This document shows, in pieces, positions 16,864 to 30,109 of a DNA stretch of 60,287 nucleotides; within the stretch, counting starts at the first letter, position 1; each line of letters opens with the position of its first letter. Where the stretch lies: positions 1 to 60,287 of the forward strand of contig JAFZFO010000033.1 in the NCBI GenBank assembly GCA_017555845.1. Reading direction: 5' to 3'. A program made the position numbers and the translations under genes. The notes beneath the pieces are model-generated. The model made no database searches. It was not told where the DNA came from and saw nothing but the letters and a program-made list of their open reading frames with translations. This DNA comes from Bacteroidaceae bacterium. Lineage in GTDB: Bacteria; Bacteroidota; Bacteroidia; Bacteroidales; Bacteroidaceae.

Positions 16864-17136
16864 TTACTTAACAACCTCTGTAGCTACCTTACCACCAGCG
16901 TCTGGACCAGGAGCAGCTGCAGGAATAACCTCTGTTGCTGCAGCAGGAACGATCTCTGTTCCCTCCTCTACAACCTCAGGAAGGTTCTCAGTTGCGTTAG
17001 CAACTTCCTGTGCCATCTGACCATCCTCGCTGATTACTACGTTCTGAGTTGTTGTGTCAACATTCTCAGCCTTCTCTGACTTACCGCAAGCTGCGCAAGC
17101 AAGAGCCAATACTGCTACATAGAAAAATTTCTTCAT
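16864..17136 (-). CDS. Small Ala/Glu/Val-rich lipoprotein
   Basis: The 90-aa product begins MKKFFYVAVLALACAAC, a lipoprotein signal with Cys17, followed by an acidic, low-complexity segment rich in Ala, Glu, Val and Pro (PAAATEVIPAAAPGP). No family is recognised. It has its own promoter (17210-17239) and terminator (16732-16755), which supports a real, independently expressed gene. A role as an envelope-tethered spacer is possible but not shown. Confidence 0.75.
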   Translation of the reverse strand: MKKFFYVAVLALACAACGKSEKAENVDTTTQNVVISEDGQMAQEVANATENLPEVVEEGTEIVPAAATEVIPAAAPGPDAGGKVATEVVK

Positions 17137-17209
17137 AACTGTATAATATTAATTAATTCACCTACTCCCTTCATAGCGTTTCGGCGTCCTCTTTATTCTA
17201 AAAGTTGTG

Positions 17210-17239
17210 CAAAATTACATTAAATTATTCAAATACAAA
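17210..17239 (-). promoter_or_regulatory. Promoter of small lipoprotein gene
   Basis: On the minus strand TTTG (17236-17239), 18 nt, TAATTTTG (17210-17217). Spacing is one short of the usual range. Confidence 0.6.
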
Positions 17240-17308
17240 CATTTTTGCACAAAAAAAGATGAATATTTTTCAAAAAAACATGTTTTTTGCCTTTAATCGG
17301 CAACTTTT

Positions 17309-21685
<4,377 letters not shown>

Positions 21686-21722
21686 TTAATATTGTTCACA
21701 CGCGCATTTTAATATTTCATAT

Positions 21723-21754
21723 ATTGCATATATATAATTTTATGAGTAATTTTG
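21723..21754 (+). promoter_or_regulatory. Promoter of S9 peptidase gene
   Basis: ATTG (21723-21726), 20 nt, TAATTTTG (21747-21754). The -7 box ends 63 bp before the chosen ATG, which argues against the longer open frame starting at 21752. Confidence 0.75.
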
Positions 21755-21817
21755 CAACAATTTTGCATAAACTTATATTTATACATTTTCAAAGCACAAA
21801 CTAAAACACATATACCA

Positions 21818-23947
21818 ATGATGAAAAAGAGCATAGCAATTATGGCAGCAATAGCAATTACAGGCGCTGCGACTGCAGCCAATGACGGCGCAGGTGCGAC
21901 ACAGCCTATTGGAAAATCTGAGATAAAGATTGAGGGTGGGCTTATGACACCAGAAGCCCTCTGGGCCATGGGCCGCATTGGCGAGGTAAGCGTATCCCCC
22001 GATGCAAAGAACGTTGTCTATGGCGTGAGCTATTACAGCGTTGAGCAGAACAAGAGCCACCACACCCTCAACATCATGGGTGCCGACGGCAGCAACGACA
22101 CAAAGTTGACAACAACCACTGCCAACGAGAGCAGTGCTGCATGGATAAAGGGCGGTACAAAAATAGCATATCTCTCGAATGCAAGCGGCAGCAGCCAGAT
22201 ATGGGAGATGAACCCCGACGGCACAGAGCGCAAGCAGCTCACAAACGATGGCAGCGACATCGAGGGCTTTCTTTTCTCGCCGGACGAGAGCAAGGTCATC
22301 CTCATAAAGCGCATCAAGATCAAGCCCACGACAGCCGACATCTACCCCGACCTTCCACTTGCAAAGGGTTTTGTTGTAGATGACCTGATGTACAAGCACT
22401 GGGACGAGTGGTTGAACGACGCACCACATCCCTTCATCGCCGACTTTGACGGCACATCAATAGGTGAGGGCAAGGACATGCTCGAGGGCACTGTATATGA
22501 CTGCCCCAACCGCCCATTCGGTGGCGCCGAGCAGCTGGCATGGAGCAACGACTCAAAGCAGATTGCATACTCATGCATCAAGAAGAGCGGACGCGACTAC
22601 ACTTTGAGCACCGACACGGACATCTATCTTTACGACCTCACAAGCGGCACAACAACAAACCTGTGCAAGATTGACGAGGCACGTTCAAGCTACGGATATG
22701 ACAACGCTCCACAGTTCTCGCCCGACGGCAAGATGATTGCATGGACAAGCATGGCACGCGACGGTTACGAGAGCGACCAAATACGCCTCAGCATCATGAA
22801 CCTTGCTACCGGCGAGCGCACATATCTCACAGGAATGCCCGATGCAAATGGCATCACAGCATTCGACAGCAATGTCGACAGCTACTGCTGGGCTCCCGAC
22901 GGCAAGAGCCTATATTTCACAGGTACATGGCACGGTACAACACAGGTGTACAACATTACCCTCAAGGGCAAACTCACAAAGATGACCGAGGGCGACCATG
23001 ACTACAACTCGGTTGCAATGCTCGGCGCAAAGAGCCTCATCATGACACGCGTATCAATGAGCGCACCTGCCGACATATACACAATGAAGGCAAAAGCCGG
23101 TTCAGAGGTAAAGCAGCTCACATTCGAGAACAAGCATATCTTTGACCAGATAGCAACAGGCAAGGTTGAGGCACGTTGGTGCAAGAGTGTCGATGGCAAG
23201 GACCTCCACTCATGGGTTATCTATCCTCCACACTTTGACCCTACAAAGAAATACCCCACCCTGCTCTTCTGCGAGGGCGGCCCACAGTCACCTGTGAGCC
23301 AGTTCTGGAGCTACCGTTGGAATTTCCAGATGATGGCTGCCAACGGATACATCATCATCGCCCCCAACCGCCGCGGCCTTCCCGGCTTTGGCCTTGAGTG
23401 GAACGAGGAGATCAGCACCAACTATGGCGGCAACTGCATGAGCGACCTGTTGAGCGCAATTGATGACATCTGCAAGGAATCATACGTTGATACAGACCGT
23501 CTTGGTTGCGTGGGTGCAAGCTTTGGCGGCTACTCGGCAATGTGGCTTGCAGGCCATCACGAGAAGCGCTTCAAGGCATTCATTGCACACGACGGTTTCT
23601 TCAACATGGAACAGCAGTACTACGAGACCGAGGAGAGCTGGTTCCCAAACTGGGACTTGGGCGGCGCACCATATGAGCAGACCGAGGGCGTGAAGCGTTC
23701 ATATGCAAACTCTCCACACAAGTTCGTTGACAAGTGGGATACCCCAATCCTCCTTATCCACGGCGACCGCGACTACCGTATCCTCTCATCACAGTCTATG
23801 GCTGCATTCAACGCAGCACGCCTCAAGGGCATCCCTGCACAGTTGCTCCTGTTCCCCGATGAGAACCACTGGGTACTCAAACCACAGAACGGTATCCTGT
23901 GGCAGCGCACATTCTTCGGATGGTTGGATAAATGGTTGAAGAAGTAA
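21818..23947 (+). CDS. Exported S9 family serine peptidase
   Basis: The 709-aa protein starts at the ATG at 21818 with a signal peptide (MMKKSIAIMAAIAITGAATA). The first two thirds form a beta-propeller of PD40/WD-like repeats (for example APQFSPDGKMIAW), and the last third is an alpha/beta hydrolase. The catalytic triad is visible: Ser568 in GASFGGYSAMW, Asp652 in HGDRDYRI and His684 in DENHW. This is the S9C/DPP-type architecture that releases dipeptides or acylated residues from peptide N-termini, here in the periplasm or outside. It lies 66 bp upstream of the MFS carrier gene, with no terminator between, so the two are probably co-transcribed. Confidence 0.92.
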   Translation: MMKKSIAIMAAIAITGAATAANDGAGATQPIGKSEIKIEGGLMTPEALWAMGRIGEVSVSPDAKNVVYGVSYYSVEQNKSHHTLNIMGADGSNDTKLTTTTANESSAAWIKGGTKIAYLSNASGSSQIWEMNPDGTERKQLTNDGSDIEGFLFSPDESKVILIKRIKIKPTTADIYPDLPLAKGFVVDDLMYKHWDEWLNDAPHPFIADFDGTSIGEGKDMLEGTVYDCPNRPFGGAEQLAWSNDSKQIAYSCIKKSGRDYTLSTDTDIYLYDLTSGTTTNLCKIDEARSSYGYDNAPQFSPDGKMIAWTSMARDGYESDQIRLSIMNLATGERTYLTGMPDANGITAFDSNVDSYCWAPDGKSLYFTGTWHGTTQVYNITLKGKLTKMTEGDHDYNSVAMLGAKSLIMTRVSMSAPADIYTMKAKAGSEVKQLTFENKHIFDQIATGKVEARWCKSVDGKDLHSWVIYPPHFDPTKKYPTLLFCEGGPQSPVSQFWSYRWNFQMMAANGYIIIAPNRRGLPGFGLEWNEEISTNYGGNCMSDLLSAIDDICKESYVDTDRLGCVGASFGGYSAMWLAGHHEKRFKAFIAHDGFFNMEQQYYETEESWFPNWDLGGAPYEQTEGVKRSYANSPHKFVDKWDTPILLIHGDRDYRILSSQSMAAFNAARLKGIPAQLLLFPDENHWVLKPQNGILWQRTFFGWLDKWLKK

Positions 23948-24013
23948 TCATGCATCTGTCATTCTGAACGGAATGTAATGAAGAGAAGAATAAAATAAAC
24001 CAAATAAAATACT

Positions 24014-25537
24014 ATGACAACAACACAAAAATTACAAAAGAAGCTGAACGATTCAAAGGCGGCACGCTGGAGCGCGCTTATCATCGTTTCGTTCACAATG
24101 ATGATGGCCTACTTCTTCACTGACGTGATGGGCCCACTTGAAGCACCTCTTACAACAAAGGGCAAGTTGGTATATTTTGAGAACGGCACATACCTTTCGG
24201 CCGATTCACTCATGAAGGTATGCCCAGCCATTGAAAACGAAGAGTCAATCACTGTAGGCAACATCTACAAGACCGAATTCATCAACGAAAGCGGCGAGAC
24301 CGCAACCGAGGAACTGACAGTATCATCAACCATCAATGGTTTGGGATGGACTTCAAAGAACTACGGTTTCTTCTCTGGTGCATACGGTTACATCAACGTA
24401 TTCCTTTTGATGCTCTTCTTCGGAGGTCTTATCCTTGACAAGATGGGTGTACGCTTTACAGGTGTAATGAGTACAGGTCTCATGTTCATTGGAGCAGCCA
24501 TCAAATGGTATGCCGTTGACAACGGCTTCGGCGGCGAGGTATTCGGCATTCCAACACAGGTTGCCCTTGCCAGCCTTGGTTTTGCCATCTACGGTATGGG
24601 TTGCGAGATTGCAGGTATCACAGTGACAAAGGTAATCGCAAAGTGGTTTACTGGCCATGAGATGGCACTTGCCATGGGATTGCAGGTAGCCCTTGCACGT
24701 GTGGGTACAGCATGCGCCCTGTTCTTTGCTCTCCCAATCGCACAGAGCGCCGGCATGGTGTCTGCACCAGTAATGTTCGGCGCATCGGCACTTTGCATCG
24801 GTCTCATCTCATACATCGTATACTGCGTAATGGACAAGAAGTTCGACAAGTCGGCTGGCGTTGAAAAGGTCAGTGCAGACCCAGACGAGCAGTTCAAGTT
24901 CAGCGATCTGAAGCTGATCTTCTGCAACAAGGGTTTCTGGCTCATCACATTCCTTTGCCTCATTTTCTATTCTGCAGTATTCCCATTCCTGAAGTTTGCA
25001 ACAAACCTCATGATCATCAAGTACAACGTAAGCCCAGACCTCGCCGGTATGATTCCAGGCCTGTTGCCTTTCGGTACAATCCTGTTGACACCGCTGTTCG
25101 GTTCACTTTATGACCGCATCGGTAAGGGAGCTACATTGATGCTCATCGGTTCTATTCTGCTCACTATTGTACATGTACTCTTTGCATTGCCATTGCTCAA
25201 CGTATGGTGGTTTGCAGTGATTGTGATGATTCTCTTGGGTATCGCATTCTCGCTTGTTCCATCGGCAATGTGGCCTTCAGTTCCAAAGATCATTCCAATG
25301 AAGCAGCTTGGTTCGGCATACGCAATCATCTTCTACATCCAGAACATCGGTTTGTCAATGGTACCTGTGCTCATCAGCAGCGTGATACAGAACAACACTG
25401 CAAATGGCACAACAGACTACACAATGCCAATGTCAATCTTCGCTCTCTTCGGCGCTATTGCAATCATCATCTCTGTCCTCTTGAAGGTTGTAGACAAGAA
25501 GCAGGGTTATGGCCTTGAGAAGAGCAATATCAAGTAA
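24014..25537 (+). CDS. MFS transporter resembling MFSD1 dipeptide carriers
   Basis: This 507-aa major facilitator protein has about 12 membrane segments and a large soluble insertion of about 70 residues (about 45-115) between TM1 and TM2. The segment WFTGHEMALAMGLQVALAR (about 209-227) resembles the TM4-5 region of the MFSD1 family (WFKGKELNLVFGLQ...AR), whose mammalian member is a lysosomal dipeptide uniporter. Directly upstream is an exported S9 peptidase, so uptake of its di- or tripeptide products is a reasonable inference. The MFS call is secure; the substrate is not proven. Confidence 0.85.
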   Translation: MTTTQKLQKKLNDSKAARWSALIIVSFTMMMAYFFTDVMGPLEAPLTTKGKLVYFENGTYLSADSLMKVCPAIENEESITVGNIYKTEFINESGETATEELTVSSTINGLGWTSKNYGFFSGAYGYINVFLLMLFFGGLILDKMGVRFTGVMSTGLMFIGAAIKWYAVDNGFGGEVFGIPTQVALASLGFAIYGMGCEIAGITVTKVIAKWFTGHEMALAMGLQVALARVGTACALFFALPIAQSAGMVSAPVMFGASALCIGLISYIVYCVMDKKFDKSAGVEKVSADPDEQFKFSDLKLIFCNKGFWLITFLCLIFYSAVFPFLKFATNLMIIKYNVSPDLAGMIPGLLPFGTILLTPLFGSLYDRIGKGATLMLIGSILLTIVHVLFALPLLNVWWFAVIVMILLGIAFSLVPSAMWPSVPKIIPMKQLGSAYAIIFYIQNIGLSMVPVLISSVIQNNTANGTTDYTMPMSIFALFGAIAIIISVLLKVVDKKQGYGLEKSNIK

Positions 25538-25559
25538 TCTGAATATATTGCTATAAATT

Positions 25560-25600
25560 AAACTCGCGCCCGGTCTTTTGACCGAGCGCGAGTTTGTTTT
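25560..25600 (+). terminator. Terminator of peptidase-transporter operon
   Basis: AAACTCGCGC pairs with GCGCGAGTTT, with an inner CGGTC/GACCG stem around a short T-rich loop, followed by GTTTTG. It lies 22 bp after the MFS stop codon. Confidence 0.85.
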
Positions 25601-25621
25601 GTAAACGATATAAGATAAATA

Positions 25622-25647
25622 AAAATACCTGCCGCTGCAGGTATTTT
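25622..25647 (-). terminator. Terminator of 59-aa protein gene
   Basis: AAAATACCTGC / GCAGGTATTTT with a 4-nt loop, followed on the minus strand by a T-rich stretch. It abuts the stop codon of the small gene at 25650. Confidence 0.8.
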
Positions 25648-25649
25648 AT

Positions 25650-25829
25650 TCAGTTAAGCACCATTTCCCTTATATCCCCTTCAATGCCTCCTTGTACTCT
25701 AAAATTCCTTGCAAAATTCTTGAGGAATTCAAGCGATGAGACACTGGGCTTTGGAAATTTCTCATTTTTCAACGCCTGTTTGATAACAGAACCGTCAATC
25801 TTGAATTTTGGAGTAGATGTTTTATCCAT
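25650..25829 (-). CDS. Small conserved protein of unknown function
   Basis: The protein has 59 aa from the ATG at 25829 (MDKTSTPKFKIDGSVIKQAL...), or 61 aa from 25835. It is charged, has no signal or membrane segment, and the segment LEFLKNFARNFRV looks like an amphipathic helix. The immediately adjacent terminator and separation from neighbours support a real gene. I believe similar small proteins occur in other Bacteroidales but assign no function. Confidence 0.65.
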   Translation of the reverse strand: MDKTSTPKFKIDGSVIKQALKNEKFPKPSVSSLEFLKNFARNFRVQGGIEGDIREMVLN

Positions 25830-25880
25830 AGGCATTTGTTTGATTGTTCTGATATATTAACGTTACAAATCCATAAATAG

Positions 25881-25916
25881 TATATCCCGCAAAGAAAATT
25901 TTCTTTGCGGGATATA
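25881..25916 (-). terminator. Terminator of ECF sigma gene
   Basis: A perfect 36-bp palindrome (TATATCCCGCAAAGAAAA and its complement) 25 bp after the sigma-factor stop. It is long and AT-flanked and may work in both directions. Confidence 0.75.
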
Positions 25917-25941
25917 TAGACTGCAATTATTCTTTCAAATA

Positions 25942-26535
25942 TTACTCAAGCACCAAAGATACATTCTTCTCGGCTGCAATGCGGCGCATATTCATTATGG
26001 CATAGCGCATGCGTCCCAAAGCAGTATTTATGCTCACGCCTGTAATGTCTGCAATATCCTTGAACGAGAGATCCTGATAATAACGCATAAACACTACCTC
26101 GCGTTGACAATCGGGGAGTTCATCGATAAGCATACGCACGTCGGCAAGCACCTGTTCATTTACCATGCGGTTCTCTATTGTACCCTCGGACAATCGCGCA
26201 TCGTTGAGCAGATCATACTCCATCTCATCATTTGAAATGGCATTCTCGTTTCTTTCATTACGGAACTGGTCTATGACAAGGTTGTGCGCAATGCGTGTTA
26301 TCCATGCAGCAAACTTGCCGTCATTGGTATAACGTCCCTGCTGCAAGGTTACGATAGCCTTGACAAAGGTCTCCTGGAAGATGTCCTCGGCCACCTCCTT
26401 TGAACGTACTATAAAGAATATGTAGTTGAACAACCTGTCCTGATGACGGTTCAGCAAAACATCAAATGCTGAATTATTGCCTTCCAAATAAAGTGTGACC
26501 AATGCATCATCGGCCATCTGCTTTAATTTATCCAT
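25942..26535 (-). CDS. ECF-type RNA polymerase sigma factor
   Basis: The 197-aa product has sigma region 2 (about 22-90, FNYIFFIVRSKEVAEDIFQETF and ARITRIAHN-like AAWITRIAHNLVIDQFR) and sigma region 4 (about 135-185, LPDCQREVVFMRYYQDLSFKDIA plus a helix-turn-helix). It is an alternative sigma of the extracytoplasmic-function type. No anti-sigma gene or SusCD pair adjoins it, so it is not a typical polysaccharide-locus sigma; a general envelope or stress role is inferred. It is a single-gene unit closed by a long palindrome. Confidence 0.92.
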   Translation of the reverse strand: MDKLKQMADDALVTLYLEGNNSAFDVLLNRHQDRLFNYIFFIVRSKEVAEDIFQETFVKAIVTLQQGRYTNDGKFAAWITRIAHNLVIDQFRNERNENAISNDEMEYDLLNDARLSEGTIENRMVNEQVLADVRMLIDELPDCQREVVFMRYYQDLSFKDIADITGVSINTALGRMRYAIMNMRRIAAEKNVSLVLE

Positions 26536-26674
26536 TATGTCTACTATTAAAATTGAAGTAGAGATTTTTCTATAGGCAATTGTTTTTTACAGGTTTATAA
26601 TAGATTTACTGCGCAAAGGAAAGAAAATATTATTTTAAATCCAAATTTTTTTACAAAAAATGCATTTTAGACAC

Positions 26675-26713
26675 AATATCGCGGCCCTGCATCCGTTGCA
26701 GAGCCGCGATATT
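26675..26713 (-). terminator. Terminator of the LysE-to-fmt operon
   Basis: AATATCGCGGC (26675-26685) pairs with GCCGCGATATT (26703-26713), with inner CTGCA/TGCAG pairs, 25 bp after the fmt stop. Confidence 0.8.
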
Positions 26714-26737
26714 CTCATATTTTAGAGTAAATGTTCC

Positions 26738-27721
26738 TTACTTTACACACTCCATTCCTTCAAGGGAGAAACCGCGCAACAGGTCGGCCACGGGCATACG
26801 CTTCTTGCCTGCAAGCTGAACCTCATCAAGCGATATGTATCCACCCTCGACTGCAATCTTTATGTAGCTCTTGTTGTCTGTGACAATTGTTCCGGCTGCC
26901 TTGCCGTGCTGTACATATTCCTTTGACACTGCATAGACCTTGAGGGCTACAGCATCGCCATTGGCATTGACAAGTTCACACCATGCGGCTGGATATGGCG
27001 ACATACCGCGCACGAAGTTGTATATGCCATCCACACTACCCGACCAATTGATGTGACATGTATCACGGAATATCTTTGGAGCAGGGCGCAACTCGCCGGT
27101 ATACATCTCATCCTGGGCAATTGCTGCCACATTGCCATTGACAATAGCCTCGACAGTGCGCAACACAGTGTCGCCACCCTGCAACATGAGTTTGTCGTGC
27201 AATGTACCGGCATTGTCATTCTCGTCGATGGTTACGACATCGCGGAAGATGACATCGCCTGTGTCAATCTCGTGCTTGAGGAAGAAGGTTGTTACACCCG
27301 TCTCCTTGTCGCCGTTAATGATTGCCCAGTTGATAGGGGCTGCTCCACGATACTGTGGCAACAACGAGGCATGGAGATTGAATGTACCCAAATGTGGCAT
27401 GTTCCATACACTCTCGGGGAGCATGCGGAAAGCGACAACAATCTGCAGGTCTGCACCCCATGCACGCAAAGCATCCTGGAAAGCCTCATCCTTCAGCGAC
27501 TCGGGCTGCAACACCGGCAATCCCTGCTCAACGGCATACTGCTTCACGGGGCTCATAAGGAGCTGGTTGCCGCGTTTGTTGATCATCTTGTCGGGCATTG
27601 TAACTACACCCACAATCTCATAACCGCAACTGTCACAAGCACGCTGCTTCTCGAGCAGGCGGCGCAAGGGTTCAACCGCAAAATCGGGTGTACCCAGATA
27701 TACTATTCTCAAATTCTGCAT
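26738..27721 (-). CDS. fmt: Methionyl-tRNA formyltransferase
   Basis: The 327-aa enzyme formylates initiator Met-tRNA. The N-terminal formyltransferase fold carries LRIVYLGTPDFAVEPL, the catalytic FNLHASLLPQYRGAAPINWAI (Asn-His and the SLLP loop, about 115-135) and ETGVTTF. The C-terminal OB-fold recognises tRNA. It lies 2 bp after the ClC gene and is the last gene of a six-gene operon ended by a strong terminator. Confidence 0.97.
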   Translation of the reverse strand: MQNLRIVYLGTPDFAVEPLRRLLEKQRACDSCGYEIVGVVTMPDKMINKRGNQLLMSPVKQYAVEQGLPVLQPESLKDEAFQDALRAWGADLQIVVAFRMLPESVWNMPHLGTFNLHASLLPQYRGAAPINWAIINGDKETGVTTFFLKHEIDTGDVIFRDVVTIDENDNAGTLHDKLMLQGGDTVLRTVEAIVNGNVAAIAQDEMYTGELRPAPKIFRDTCHINWSGSVDGIYNFVRGMSPYPAAWCELVNANGDAVALKVYAVSKEYVQHGKAAGTIVTDNKSYIKIAVEGGYISLDEVQLAGKKRMPVADLLRGFSLEGMECVK

Positions 27722-27723
27722 AA

Positions 27724-29514
27724 TCAGTCTGATGTAAATTCCAACAATGTATTACGATAGGCCGTGAAGATGGCCGATTTTGAGATGAAACCGATATATT
27801 CGCCGGTCACATCCTCTACAGGAAGGTTCCAGGCGCCGGTCTCCTCGAACTTGCGCATCACAACCTCCATTGGCTCCTCAATGCTGAGTCTCTCGGGCAC
27901 CTCGCGCATGAGCGAAGCCACCGAATAGCGATGATAGAGCTCCTGACGGAACATTATATGCCTTACATCATCGAGATAGATGACGCCGACAAGATGCTTT
28001 GCAGCATTGAGTACCGGGAAGATATTGCGCTTGGTCTTTGCCACAACAGAAGTAAGGGCACCCAAATCCATTTCGGGTGCCACGGGAAGGAAGTTCTTCT
28101 CGACCACATCGGCAACCTTCAATGTTGTAAGCACTGCATGATCCTTATGATGGGTAATGAGCTCGCCACGTTGTGCAAGGCGCACTGCATAGATGTTGTT
28201 GCTGTCGAAGACCTTGACTGTAAGGTATGACGATACCGAAACCATCATCAACGGCAGGAAAAGTTCGTAGCCACCGGTAAGCTCCGCAATAAGGAAGACA
28301 CCGGTCAACGGAGCGTGGAAAACGCCCGACATCAATGCCGCCATTCCATAGAGGGCGAAGTTCTTTTCAATGACACCCACGCCAATGCCGGTAAGGTTGC
28401 ATAGACTGGCAAAGAGATAGCCCGACACGCAGCCCAGGAAAAGACTTGGAGCGAAGATACCACCACAGCCACCTGCACAGTTGGTCACAGTAGAGGCAAA
28501 AGCCTTGAACACAACAAGCAGGAACATAAAGAGCAGCAACAGGTGCGCCTGGTCAAAAAAGAGTGATTTCTCAAGTATCATTGCCGAAGTCTCGGACGAG
28601 CCGTCAATGAGTTGCTTGATGGTCTCATATCCTTCGCCATAAAGCGGTGGGAAAAGGAAAATGAGCACACTCAATGTACCGCCACCTATGAGCAACCTTA
28701 CATACGGGTTCTTGAACCTTTTGAAGAAACTCTCTATGTTTACCGTTACCTTTGTGAAATAGAGCGACACCATGCCGCATACAATGCCAAGCAACAGCAC
28801 AAAAGGCACACGCGAAAGGTCAAAGACCTCGGGAGTGAACTCGAACGTCGTGCCCGTTCCCATGAGAATATAGGAAAGGGTTGCAGCTGTAACGCTTGAT
28901 ATAAGCAGTGGAAGGAGCGATGACATTGTGAGGTCAATCATCAGCACCTCGACAACGAATACGAGTCCTGTGATTGGCGCCTTGAAGATACCCGACACCG
29001 CGCCCGCAGCACCACAGCCGATGAGCAGCATCATCACCTTCTTCTCCATCTTGAAAAGTTGGCCAAGATTTGAACCGATGGCAGAACCCGTCATAACAAT
29101 TGGCGACTCGGCTCCCACCGAACCACCGAAACCGATGGTGATACCACTGGCAATCAATGATGACCACGTGTTGTGACGGCGTATCTGTCCTTTGCGGCAC
29201 GAAATGGCATAGAGCACCTTGGTAACACCATGGCTGATATCATCGCGCACTACCTTGCGTATGAAAAGGCCCGTTATGAAAATGCCAATGACAGGAAATA
29301 CAAGATAGAGCCAGTTGAAGGAATGGACATCAAAGCCGCCAGTCAGCAGATGCTGGATAAAATGTATCAGATGATGCAGAAGATAGGCCGCAAGTGCCGA
29401 GAGTACACCCACGAAGAAACTGAGCACAAGCACAAACTGCTTATGCGACATATGTCTCTCCCGCCAGCTGTTGAAACGGTCAATCAAATCCGGTTCACGT
29501 TTCTCGTCCATCAT
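27724..29514 (-). CDS. ClC-type chloride channel/antiporter with CBS domains
   Basis: The protein has 596 aa. The membrane part (about 25-440) carries the ClC selectivity motifs GGSVGAESPIV (GxExP, with the gating Glu present), GxFxP-type GGIFAPSLFLG and a Tyr-containing late helix. The C-terminal cytosolic part (about 455-590) contains two CBS domains, which in relatives bind nucleotides. It overlaps tsaC by 4 bp and sits between tsaC and fmt, an order seen in other Bacteroidales. Whether it is a channel or a proton exchanger cannot be told here. Confidence 0.92.
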   Translation of the reverse strand: MMDEKREPDLIDRFNSWRERHMSHKQFVLVLSFFVGVLSALAAYLLHHLIHFIQHLLTGGFDVHSFNWLYLVFPVIGIFITGLFIRKVVRDDISHGVTKVLYAISCRKGQIRRHNTWSSLIASGITIGFGGSVGAESPIVMTGSAIGSNLGQLFKMEKKVMMLLIGCGAAGAVSGIFKAPITGLVFVVEVLMIDLTMSSLLPLLISSVTAATLSYILMGTGTTFEFTPEVFDLSRVPFVLLLGIVCGMVSLYFTKVTVNIESFFKRFKNPYVRLLIGGGTLSVLIFLFPPLYGEGYETIKQLIDGSSETSAMILEKSLFFDQAHLLLLFMFLLVVFKAFASTVTNCAGGCGGIFAPSLFLGCVSGYLFASLCNLTGIGVGVIEKNFALYGMAALMSGVFHAPLTGVFLIAELTGGYELFLPLMMVSVSSYLTVKVFDSNNIYAVRLAQRGELITHHKDHAVLTTLKVADVVEKNFLPVAPEMDLGALTSVVAKTKRNIFPVLNAAKHLVGVIYLDDVRHIMFRQELYHRYSVASLMREVPERLSIEEPMEVVMRKFEETGAWNLPVEDVTGEYIGFISKSAIFTAYRNTLLEFTSD

Positions 29515-30083
29515 TGTCTGATGATTGTTACTGTACCGTTTTCTGTCAACTTGATTATGCTTGATGACTTTGCCTTGCCCTTCTCGAGCTGCTTGTAATT
29601 CACTACATAGTCAACGGCATTTATAATCTCGGGGCTAATCTCGCTGAAGTTGTTTGGAGTCTCCTCGCCACTGATGTTGGCAGATGTTGAGACAACGGCC
29701 TTCTGGAAACGATAGCAGAGTTCTTTTGAGAACATCTCGTTGGTCACTCTAATGCCAACGCTACCATCCTCGGCAATGAGATTGGGAGCAAGGTTACGCG
29801 CACCATCATATATGATTGTCAACGGTTTGTCAGTGAGTTCTATCAGATCCCATGCCACAGCAGGGACATTGCCCACATAACGTGCCAGACGGTCGGCACT
29901 GTCAACAAGCAGAAGCAAGGCCTTGCTGTCACAGCGTTTCTTGATTTCGAAGACCTTCTTCACAGCCTCGGCATTAGTGGCATCGCAACCGATACCCCAC
30001 ACGGTATCCGTAGGGTAAAGGATTACACCACCCTGACGCATTACCTCTATACACTTTTTTACTTCATCAGCTATTGTACCCAT
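29511..30083 (-). CDS. tsaC: L-threonylcarbamoyladenylate synthase
   Basis: The 190-aa YrdC/Sua5-fold enzyme makes threonylcarbamoyl-AMP from Thr, bicarbonate and ATP, the first step of t6A37 formation. Diagnostic segments are ILYPTDTVWGIGCDATN, KKRCDSKALLLLV (the KxR nucleotide motif region) and VVSTSANISGE. It is the short form without a Sua5 domain. It lies 26 bp downstream of prfC and overlaps the ClC gene. Its product feeds MtaB, encoded at 15.2 kb. Confidence 0.93.
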   Translation of the reverse strand: MGTIADEVKKCIEVMRQGGVILYPTDTVWGIGCDATNAEAVKKVFEIKKRCDSKALLLLVDSADRLARYVGNVPAVAWDLIELTDKPLTIIYDGARNLAPNLIAEDGSVGIRVTNEMFSKELCYRFQKAVVSTSANISGEETPNNFSEISPEIINAVDYVVNYKQLEKGKAKSSSIIKLTENGTVTIIRQ

Positions 30084-30109
30084 AATCCGATTCTTTTAGA
30101 AACTGTTTC

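Noticed and set aside
25942-26535. Polysaccharide-locus sigma/anti-sigma regulation
   Set aside because: The ECF sigma gene has no adjacent anti-sigma, SusC or SusD gene.
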